Shown here one piece after another: positions 25,713-32,674 of a stretch of DNA of 64,000 nt (position 1 is its first letter; the number at the start of each line of letters is the position of its first letter). The notes beneath the pieces were generated by a model. The model searched no databases. It saw nothing but the letters and a program-made list of their open reading frames with translations, and was not told the origin of the DNA. A program made the position numbers and the translations under genes. This DNA comes from an uncultured Oleiphilus sp. GTDB taxonomy: Bacteria; Pseudomonadota; Gammaproteobacteria; Pseudomonadales; Oleiphilaceae. The stretch covers positions 42,250 to 106,249 of the forward strand of contig CAJWBE010000010.1 in assembly GCA_913020045.1 (NCBI GenBank). Reading direction: 5' to 3'.

Positions 25713-26660
25713 ATGACGCTTACTCAAAATGAGAATCTATTGTTAGATAAAATCGATGGCGTAGATCCCAAATATAAAGATACCTTTCTTAATGCTGAAG
25801 TCGGTTTGACTCATGTAGATTTAGCAGGAAAGTTTATTCGGGTTAACCCTTATCTTTGCCAGTTTTTAGGTTATGAAGAGCAGACGCTACTTAGCATGTC
25901 TTTTAAGGACATTACGCTTGCGGAAGAGCTTCCTGACAGTATCAATTGGATACGTGCAGCGTTGGCGGGTGAAACGGATAAACCGTTTTCAAAAATTAAG
26001 CAGTATCGGCACGAACAGGGTCATTGGGTTTGGGCTAAATTGACCACTAAGCTAATGCGGACGGAGTCGGGCGAACCTGACTATTTTGTTTCTTCGATTC
26101 AGGACGTATCTGAGTTAATCAGAGTTCAGACTCAGTTAGACAATTCATTGGAACAGTTGAAAAAGGCTTATGCCGAACTGCAAGAGCTATCCAAGATTGA
26201 TAGCTTGACGAGTGCGCTAAATGTCGAAGCGTTTCGCGCGCGCCTTAGTGAAGCGATCAAACGTTACAAGCGTACTAGCGAAAACTCTACCTTGCTTTTT
26301 TTAGACTTAGACAAGTTTAAAGACGTTAATGATAAGCACGGTCACGTGGTTGGCGATCAGGTGCTTGTTAAATTAGTAGATGTGATAAAAAACGGAATTA
26401 GAGGCGTCGACTACATTGGCAGGCTTGGAGGCGATGAGTTTGCCGTCTTATTGACAGATACCACCAAGGCTCAGTCCGAAGAGTTCTGTAAACGCTTAGG
26501 GAATACCGTTTCGATTAACTTAGGGGATGACGGTTGGCTAACCACCGGAGTATCCATGGGGGTCAGTGAATTGAATAGTACAATCACATCGGTCGACCAA
26601 TGGATTAATGCGTCAGATAGGATGATGTATACGGAAAAGGAAAAGCGGGAGAAGGCTTAA
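25713..26660 (+). CDS. PAS-GGDEF diguanylate cyclase, 315 aa
   Basis: One PAS domain (about 25-145, with HVDLAGKFIRVNPYLCQFLG and YFVSSIQDVSEL) is joined by a short coiled linker to a GGDEF domain (165-310). The active site GGDEF lies near residue 239, preceded by an RxxD product-inhibition site (RGVD) exactly five residues upstream, so a working, feedback-inhibited cyclase is expected. No membrane segments are seen. It is sandwiched between two paralogous periplasmic binding-protein genes on the opposite strand, and a bidirectional terminator follows. Whether it is functionally linked to them is inference. Confidence 0.92.
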   Translation: MTLTQNENLLLDKIDGVDPKYKDTFLNAEVGLTHVDLAGKFIRVNPYLCQFLGYEEQTLLSMSFKDITLAEELPDSINWIRAALAGETDKPFSKIKQYRHEQGHWVWAKLTTKLMRTESGEPDYFVSSIQDVSELIRVQTQLDNSLEQLKKAYAELQELSKIDSLTSALNVEAFRARLSEAIKRYKRTSENSTLLFLDLDKFKDVNDKHGHVVGDQVLVKLVDVIKNGIRGVDYIGRLGGDEFAVLLTDTTKAQSEEFCKRLGNTVSINLGDDGWLTTGVSMGVSELNSTITSVDQWINASDRMMYTEKEKREKA

Positions 26661-26683
26661 GGACAATAGCGTTCGCTGTACAC

Positions 26684-26713
26684 AATAAAAGGGGCCAGCA
26701 GACCCCTTTTATT
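26684..26713. terminator. Bidirectional rho-independent terminator
   Basis: AATAAAAGGGG (26684-26694) pairs with CCCCTTTTATT (26703-26713) around an eight-base loop, with A- and T-runs on each side. It lies between the convergent diguanylate cyclase and binding-protein genes and can stop transcription in both directions. Confidence 0.85.
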
Positions 26714-26746
26714 TCTATCAAAGGCTTGCGCTCGATAAGTAACTAG

Positions 26747-27745
26747 TTATTCAGGTTCGGTGCACTCAGCTCTGCCCGCATCTTGTGAGCAACGGATTTT
26801 CCATAACAACCTTAAGGCTTTTTGGTCAAAGGTGTCTTCATCGCGTAAGGCTAGTCGAATCTCTCGACTAAAACGGTCTAGCTCGTGCTGAGTTTCCTTA
26901 TCGGTTTTGATCCAATATTTGGCAGGGATTTCTTGTTCAGCTTCGTCCACAATTTTATGAATAAAGTCGAGGCGTGATAGAACGTACTTGCGCATGCGGT
27001 CGCCAAACTTGTCATCGAATCGTTCTTTATTGATGATGGTTTGCAGCATTCCGTAGAAGAGCCGATGGTCAATAATACCGCCCTTATCGCCTAATCCGTT
27101 GTATAACTCAAATGTATTGTACGCAAGGGCAGGCATTAACAAGATGTCTAGATTGCCGTTGTTAAATTGTCCTGAAAATGTAGCGAGTGAGGTGGCAACG
27201 GGTGATGCGCCTGCCAAGAATGCAAGTTTATAAGCCTGAGGGTCGCCATTGAGCACGGATATTTTTTTACCACTAAAGTCGGCGATGGAGTTAATCTCTT
27301 TGTCGTTAACAAAGGCGTACATGGCTCCGACTGGAAAAGAGGCGACCATTTCGTATTTGCCATTCGTTAGGAGTTTTCCTGCTCTAGGGCTAGCAAGTGT
27401 TGCCAGTACTTGATTTAGACCTTCATCCGAAATGAGCCCGCCGATAGCGTCTAGTGTCCCACCGAAAGGGACATAGTTTCTGGAGAGTATTGAGCTAAGG
27501 TGTGCGGCATCACATACGCCAGCCTTAAAATCATTTGAGGCAACTTTCTCGTCAGTATATGCCCTAAACTCAAGCTCAAGGCCCCAATTGATTGCTTTTG
27601 GAACCAAGTCATTGAAGAAAGTGATGACAGGTCCGTTTACACCAACTGGATCCCAAGTGCAGATGGTTTTCTTTTCCAGACCGTAACTGGTAAGAGTGAA
27701 AAACAAAAAGGTGAGAAAAACAGTACATTGACATAGTGATTTCAT
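26747..27745 (-). CDS. Periplasmic AdeT1/2-like putative solute-binding protein, paralogue, 332 aa
   Basis: A signal peptide (about 1-22) is followed by the same fold as the protein at 24275-25294. Shared blocks include FRAYTDEKVASNDFKAGVCD (paralogue FRVYTDDRVASEEFKNGVCD), FPVGAMYAFVND, LELYNG-type ALAYNTFELYNG, IPAKYWI and a C-terminal cysteine pair (RCSQDAGRAEC; paralogue RCKIDPKLAEC) that may form a disulfide. AAGGGC upstream of the ATG supports the start. No ABC or TRAP membrane component is nearby, so it may serve as a ligand sensor or an orphan binding protein. Confidence 0.8.
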   Translation of the reverse strand: MKSLCQCTVFLTFLFFTLTSYGLEKKTICTWDPVGVNGPVITFFNDLVPKAINWGLELEFRAYTDEKVASNDFKAGVCDAAHLSSILSRNYVPFGGTLDAIGGLISDEGLNQVLATLASPRAGKLLTNGKYEMVASFPVGAMYAFVNDKEINSIADFSGKKISVLNGDPQAYKLAFLAGASPVATSLATFSGQFNNGNLDILLMPALAYNTFELYNGLGDKGGIIDHRLFYGMLQTIINKERFDDKFGDRMRKYVLSRLDFIHKIVDEAEQEIPAKYWIKTDKETQHELDRFSREIRLALRDEDTFDQKALRLLWKIRCSQDAGRAECTEPE

Positions 27746-27942
27746 GCTGAGCCCTTAAGTATATTTATTAGAAGTTAAGTGAAAGCTCGCGTAGCCGAAA
27801 ATACAAAACAACGTTAGGACTTATCGCAGTATAATTTCGATCTTAGTACTTTGCGGAAGGTAGGAAAATGACCGGGGTCAATTGTCGAACGCTTGGACAG
27901 AAAGAGAGGTATTGTAAAGTAGGCCTAAGATTTCGTTATTTG
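27746..27942. other. Intergenic region upstream of binding-protein paralogue
   Basis: It holds the presumed promoter of the paralogous binding-protein gene. No other feature is recognised. Confidence 0.4.
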
Positions 27943-28025
27943 GAACAACTGGGAATGACCACGTTTTATTTTCTTTATCTTACCGGAAAACGTGGTCTGT
28001 CCCCGATAAATCGTCCCCGATAAAT
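27943..28025. repeat. REP-like palindromic element, copy C, decayed left arm
   Basis: The right arm AAAACGTGGTCTGTCCCC is intact. The left arm is altered to GGGAATGACCACGTTTT, and the right edge CGTCCCCGATAAAT is duplicated. The spacer differs from A and B by one base. It lies in the gap between the binding-protein paralogue and the exported hydrolase. Confidence 0.82.
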
Positions 28026-28176
28026 CTCGAGCTTGTAACGCCGTATGATTGCCTCGTTAGAAGATCTTCGCTAAAAATTGATCTGACACCTTTTCTTAAA
28101 CAAATCGTGAACAAAAAAGCGATAGTGTTTAGGGGTAATCTAGTTCTGGAGATAAGGGCGCTCGCAAAATAATGGC

Positions 28177-28193
28177 GTTCACATTTTGTCCAC
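28177..28193 (+). promoter_or_regulatory. Predicted response-regulator box, site 1
   Basis: GTTCAC-ATTTT-GTCCAC is a direct repeat with 11-bp period. An 11-bp gap leads to TAATCT (28205-28210) as a -10 hexamer. Its second half takes the place of a -35 element. It is 50 bp upstream of the exported hydrolase. The same layout occurs at 32436, 36759 and 40050. Confidence 0.7.
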
Positions 28194-28243
28194 GAATAAA
28201 GCAGTAATCTCGGTTTAGAGTTTTTTTAACAGAGGTTATACCC

Positions 28244-29410
28244 ATGAAGTACATAGCGTTATCCAGCACTCTTTTTCTTGCACTAGTCTGTGCGGCGATG
28301 AGTGTTCACTCCTCAAATGAGCTGGCTCGCTCGCCGACCCAATTCGCCGATTATTTACAGGATAACTTTGACGATTATCTAGAAGAAACCAAACGATGGG
28401 TGCGCGAACATCGTATCTATCGAAGTGCCAATACGGAATTAGAGGTAGAACTAAATTCTCCATTTGAGTTAAAACCAGACAATCCAAATGGGAAAGCAAT
28501 ACTGCTCGTTCATGGTTTGTCAGACTCTCCTTATTCATTCTCAGATGTTGCGAAACGGCTATCGGATCAAGGCTATTTAGTGAGAGCCTTATTGCTTCCT
28601 GGACATGGGGCGAAACCTGCAGATTTGATGCTGCCGGAAATTGAAGATTGGTTAGTGATGGTTAGTCACCACACCGATATGCTGGCAAAAGAAGCAGATG
28701 AAGTGTGGCTAGGCGGTTTTTCTACTGGAGCCAATCTGGCGATGATTGAAGCGATCGATAACCAGGAAGTATCCGGTGCTTTGTTATTTTCGCCAGCTAT
28801 TATTTCTCGCAAACCTTTAGACTTTTTAGCGCCCTGGGCGAAATACCTGATGGATTGGGCGGACGTAGACCCAGAGGTCAGCATCACGCGTTTTGATTCC
28901 CTCACGATGAATGGTGCTGCGCTGTATTACGAGTCTTCAAAGATGTTGAGAGATCGTCTGGAGTCTGTCGGATTTGATCGTCCGGTTATGTTCACGCTGA
29001 GCGAAAGTGACAGTGTTGTGGATAGTGAGGCGGTATACACATACTTTAACGAGCACTTTACCCATGCCGAAAATAAGTTGGTTTGGTATGGCGAGCGCGA
29101 ATGGGAGGATGCGAAAGTAAACGCGTTTTCCATGAAGCTGCCAGAAAAGCGGATTAGTACAGGCTCACATATGTCAGCGTTGTATTCACCGAGCAATCCT
29201 TTCTATGGCAAGAATGGTTCGTTTAAGGTCTGCAATAACGGCCAATCCGAAAGTCAGGAAAAAGCGTGCGAAGAGGGGGCAGAAACATGGTACTCATCGT
29301 TTGATTATTCTGAAAAAGATAAGACCCACTCGCGGCTAACCTGGAATCCCTATTTTGAAGAAACGATGCGCATCGTTCTCTATTTACTTGGTGACGCTAC
29401 GAAACCTTAA
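28244..29410 (+). CDS. Exported alpha/beta hydrolase (lipase/esterase-like), 388 aa
   Basis: A signal peptide (about 1-24) precedes an alpha/beta-hydrolase with LLVHGLSDSPYSF (oxyanion region), LLLPGHGAKP, the nucleophile GFSTGA with Ser near residue 159, an aspartate in LSESDSVVD and a histidine in STGSHMSALY. The architecture resembles monoacylglycerol-lipase-type enzymes, but placed in the periplasm or envelope. It has a predicted response-regulator box 50 bp upstream, like the PAP2, lipoprotein and glycosyltransferase units, so an envelope-lipid role under the neighbouring two-component system is a reasonable inference. AGAGGT precedes the ATG. Confidence 0.86.
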   Translation: MKYIALSSTLFLALVCAAMSVHSSNELARSPTQFADYLQDNFDDYLEETKRWVREHRIYRSANTELEVELNSPFELKPDNPNGKAILLVHGLSDSPYSFSDVAKRLSDQGYLVRALLLPGHGAKPADLMLPEIEDWLVMVSHHTDMLAKEADEVWLGGFSTGANLAMIEAIDNQEVSGALLFSPAIISRKPLDFLAPWAKYLMDWADVDPEVSITRFDSLTMNGAALYYESSKMLRDRLESVGFDRPVMFTLSESDSVVDSEAVYTYFNEHFTHAENKLVWYGEREWEDAKVNAFSMKLPEKRISTGSHMSALYSPSNPFYGKNGSFKVCNNGQSESQEKACEEGAETWYSSFDYSEKDKTHSRLTWNPYFEETMRIVLYLLGDATKP

Positions 29411-29426
29411 GGATACTGGGTGATTT

Positions 29427-30680
29427 CTAGAATGTTAGCCAAATAGTAAAGTTACCCTGCTCAGATTCACTGTCGGAATGCTCATAACGAAACGTCCAAT
29501 TGAGCATTTCGCATAGGTCTTCAATGATTTTGATGCCGAAACCAAAATGATCTGAGGTGTCTATTCTCAGCGCGTCAATATCGTTACTAATAACCAGGCT
29601 TGTTGTATCGAGCTTAATATGGATTTCACTTGCACAATAGTCGAAAGCATTTCGCAAAACATTAGATAGAATCAAGCTGGCTGCGACATCGTTTGTGACA
29701 TTTATACGGGTATCGATATACTCTTTTTCGATATGTATGTGATCAGCACCGTTGAGGTATTTATATTTTTCTAACAGATTATCCAATAGAGAGCTTAAGT
29801 TAGTCGGTTTGCCAGCTTTCCAGTCTGTACCTTCCTTACCTAAGACCAGAAACGTTTGTATTACATCTTCCATTTGCTTCGCAGCAGCGGAAATGCGCTC
29901 CATCGCTCGCAATTTTAGACTCTCCGCTTTCTCTTGGTCAGGTTCATTCACGCAAGCTTTCCATAGATTGATCGACGAGTTGATAATCGCAACAGGTGTC
30001 CGCAGTTCGTGGCTGGCATACCGGGAGAACTGTTTTTCCCGTTCGAGCACTTCACTGATCAAATTCAGGGTATTGGAAAAGGCATCGCTAATCTCACCAA
30101 ACTCATCCTCTCTCTTGAGAGGAGAAAACGCTGGGGCATTTGGATCTGTTGATTTAATCTGCCTTGTCAAGGTTTGTAGTGGCTCTGAGATCTTTCTCGA
30201 CAAAATGAAACCAACAATGCTTCCGATGATAATAACGAAAATTGTGACCGCGACAAGGAGGAGCAAGATGATGAATTCGTATTGTTTTAGCCAATCGTTT
30301 CCGGCACCTTGATGCACCAAGAAGACTTTATTTGTAGCGCTGAGCGTAAGCGCTTTGAGTAAGGTCACATAGATATAGATATCATCTTCACCATCTTCAA
30401 AGTACCCTAGAGGTAGTGTGGATATTTCATCTGGGACAGGATCTCGGCCCTCAATCAGTATGTCGATACCTGATAGCTGATTTCTAGCCCATAGTTTATC
30501 GGTTTCTTCGTAATATTGGATGAACCGCTCTGCGTGTGAATTCAGGAGAGCTTCTCGGGCGTTGTCGTCTGATGTCTCGATACCAAGCCAAATAAGTATA
30601 CCGAACAAGACGCTTAGGCAGGTGCTAAATAAAATAAAGGAAAGTGCGATTTTGTGTCTAAAGTACCTTAAAGAAAGCAT
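29427..30680 (-). CDS. Sensor histidine kinase, 417 aa
   Basis: Two membrane helices (about 9-32 and 135-160) enclose a ~100-residue periplasmic sensor with an acidic patch (FEDGEDDIYIYV) that could bind cations or cationic peptides. A HAMP linker (160-215), the phospho-acceptor block SHELRTP near residue 224 and an ATPase domain follow. The N box is NVLRNAFDYC, the G1 box is degenerate, and the G2-like region is HFGFGIKI. It overlaps no other gene and lies 8 bp after the OmpR-type regulator on the same strand, making a regulator-kinase operon. The layout is PmrB/QseC-like, but the signal is not known. Confidence 0.92.
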   Translation of the reverse strand: MLSLRYFRHKIALSFILFSTCLSVLFGILIWLGIETSDDNAREALLNSHAERFIQYYEETDKLWARNQLSGIDILIEGRDPVPDEISTLPLGYFEDGEDDIYIYVTLLKALTLSATNKVFLVHQGAGNDWLKQYEFIILLLLVAVTIFVIIIGSIVGFILSRKISEPLQTLTRQIKSTDPNAPAFSPLKREDEFGEISDAFSNTLNLISEVLEREKQFSRYASHELRTPVAIINSSINLWKACVNEPDQEKAESLKLRAMERISAAAKQMEDVIQTFLVLGKEGTDWKAGKPTNLSSLLDNLLEKYKYLNGADHIHIEKEYIDTRINVTNDVAASLILSNVLRNAFDYCASEIHIKLDTTSLVISNDIDALRIDTSDHFGFGIKIIEDLCEMLNWTFRYEHSDSESEQGNFTIWLTF

Positions 30681-30688
30681 GCATTTTC

Positions 30689-31363
30689 CTAACTTAATTT
30701 GTTGAGCCGAAATCCTTTGCCGTGGACGGTTTCTAGATACTGTTCGTCGAAAGGTTTGTCGAGCAGATTTCGAATTCTATAGATATGGGTTCTAAGAACA
30801 TCACTATCGGGTAGGTCATCACCCCAAATCTCATATTCCAAATCGTGCCTTGTTACGATGTTCGGCGCATGTTGAACCAAAACTTTTAGTATTTCGAACT
30901 GCATTTGGTTAACTTTGATTTCTTTATTGTTCCTCAGGACTTTTTGAGTATTGGTTTCGATCACAATGTCGCCATAGGAAATTTGCCCGATATCCGCTCT
31001 TGGACCTCGAGACGCGAGTGCTTTTAATCGACAAAGAAACTCATCGAGTTCAAACGGTTTAGTCAGATAATCATCGCCTCCTGACTCAAAGCCTATCATT
31101 TTGTCTTCAAGTTCGATTTTGGCGGTGAGAAAAATTATTGGCGTTTGAATATGCAATTTCTCTCGCAATTCTCTGCAAACTTCAAAGCCATCCTGCCCAG
31201 GCATCATTACATCGATTGATATTACGTCATAGCTGTATTGCTTTACTAACGAGATGCACTGTTTTCCATTGTTGGCAAAATCAACAGACAGTCCCTTTAG
31301 AGCCAGATAGTCGCCTATATTGCCAGCCAAGAAGTGATTGTCTTCTACCAATAGCACTCTCAT
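30689..31363 (-). CDS. OmpR-family response regulator, 224 aa
   Basis: The receiver domain (1-118) has the acidic pocket ED at 7-8, phosphorylatable D51 in SIDVMMPG and the conserved lysine in LTKPFEL. A winged-helix DNA-binding domain (about 128-222) ends in HGKGFRLNKL with DVLRTHIYRIRNLL as the recognition region. Proteins of this class bind direct repeats about 11 bp apart. Four such sites with GTTCAC half-sites precede nearby envelope genes, and this regulator is the obvious candidate to bind them. No such box precedes its own gene, so autoregulation is not indicated. Confidence 0.94.
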   Translation of the reverse strand: MRVLLVEDNHFLAGNIGDYLALKGLSVDFANNGKQCISLVKQYSYDVISIDVMMPGQDGFEVCRELREKLHIQTPIIFLTAKIELEDKMIGFESGGDDYLTKPFELDEFLCRLKALASRGPRADIGQISYGDIVIETNTQKVLRNNKEIKVNQMQFEILKVLVQHAPNIVTRHDLEYEIWGDDLPDSDVLRTHIYRIRNLLDKPFDEQYLETVHGKGFRLNKLS

Positions 31364-31430
31364 AAGAGAATCCTTTTACAATTCGTTCCGCGATTTAACT
31401 GTTTAGGTGGGCAGCTGTCGGGCATGACAA

Positions 31431-32351
31431 TCACATGAGACTCCTCTTTGTTTTATATGATGATAGGGCACGATCTCGATATGATCTACTGACGAAAGTG
31501 CTAGCGCTGGCAAGAAGTCCACATACGGCTGCTACCAAAACGACTAAGGTAGATTCGTCCTCTACCAAAATTCGATAGAGTAGAAGCATACTAAGAATGG
31601 CGGGTATGCACATACCACACAGCTGGATGAACGATTTCTCGATCCAACTATTGTCATATTTTTTTGTCAGCTGAGCGCCATAGATCGCTGAAGCAGCGCC
31701 AATTCCAGCCCCAAATATGACATCGAGTGGCCAATGAGCTCCTACAGCGACCCGAGATAATCCTACGATGCCTGCAAATAAAATCCCGAGGCCTATCGCT
31801 GCTTTTTGAGCATAATTGTTAGGACTTGGAAAGTTTGCACATAGTACTGCGATGATGGCAACAAATACGGTTGTCGTGTGACCAGAAGGGAAGCTATTGC
31901 GTCCACCGAGGAGTTCTCCAATTTGATTATAGCTACCTGACTCCAGAATCGCACTCGGACGAGGCGTATCGAAGAAACGTTTCATTGCGAAACAGGTGAT
32001 ACCCGATATAGGAGCGGCGTAAAAAATGGTTATCCAGACGTTTGAACGTGATACCAGTACCAAAGCTAGAAGCGGGACCAATACCACTGCATCCCCCAGT
32101 TGCGTTAGGTTTGCCCATATTGACTCTGGTAAGATTGATAGGCCTTTGTTTAGAAAATGAAATAGCTCTTTTTGGCCTGCCCAATCGATAGAGATATTAA
32201 ACTCTACATTACTAAGAAAAATGACCGATGCGCAAACGATTGTTAAGCAAATAATGGGCAAGAGCAACCAAGCTTTTGAAGGCACCTGATTGATGAGATG
32301 AGCATTCGCCCAAATTTTTGTCGAATCTTTAGTAATTTTTGGTTGCAACAT
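31431..32351 (-). CDS. PAP2-family membrane phosphatase, 306 aa
   Basis: A multi-spanning membrane protein with the three phosphatidic-acid-phosphatase motifs: KRFFDTPRP, FPSGH and SRVAVGAHWPLD, which carry the catalytic Lys/Arg, His and His-Asp. Members dephosphorylate undecaprenyl or phosphatidyl phosphates, or transfer phosphate groups on lipid A, at the periplasmic face. Two extra C-terminal helices follow the core. The frame opens at GTG 32366, but ATG 32351 has GAGGA at good distance and is chosen. A predicted response-regulator box and -10 lie ~70 bp upstream; the two-component genes follow downstream. Substrate is not determinable. Confidence 0.9.
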   Translation of the reverse strand: MLQPKITKDSTKIWANAHLINQVPSKAWLLLPIICLTIVCASVIFLSNVEFNISIDWAGQKELFHFLNKGLSILPESIWANLTQLGDAVVLVPLLALVLVSRSNVWITIFYAAPISGITCFAMKRFFDTPRPSAILESGSYNQIGELLGGRNSFPSGHTTTVFVAIIAVLCANFPSPNNYAQKAAIGLGILFAGIVGLSRVAVGAHWPLDVIFGAGIGAASAIYGAQLTKKYDNSWIEKSFIQLCGMCIPAILSMLLLYRILVEDESTLVVLVAAVCGLLASASTFVSRSYRDRALSSYKTKRSLM

Positions 32352-32674
32352 TATTGTCCTCTTCACGCTATTAACAAAAGCAAAGGTTTATTAAAACCCC
32401 TTTGAATTAATGGCGTAGAGGGTAGTGGTGCGTGTGTGAACTACTCGTGAACAGGATAAAAAACAGGTTTACATTGTCTTCAAACGCAAGAGTACAGTGT
32501 GATTAAATTGGCAGGCTGCGATGGCGATCAGGCAGCTTACATTTTTTCTTTTCGAATTTGAGACGTGTATGAACCGGGCGGAATGAGCTTGGTGAGTCGA
32601 ATTTCTTATGACCGATTAGAAGTCATTTAATTGCCGTTTAGCAAAGCTAGCCGGCAATCGAATAATATAGATAC
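32352..32674. other. Region between PAP2 and RND genes
   Basis: It contains the predicted response-regulator box at 32436-32452 and the PAP2 promoter. The remaining part, toward the RND gene end, shows no gene and no clear terminator. Confidence 0.5.
32436..32452 (-). promoter_or_regulatory. Predicted response-regulator box, site 2
   Basis: On the minus strand it reads GTTCAC-GAGTA-GTTCAC, followed after exactly 11 bp by TACCCT as a -10-like hexamer. It lies 85 bp before the PAP2 ATG. Both half-sites are perfect copies of the consensus. Confidence 0.72.

Noticed and set aside
31364..31430. Autoregulatory GTTCAC box before the response-regulator gene
   Set aside because: Only a GTTCCG-like half-site is present, with no second half-site in register.
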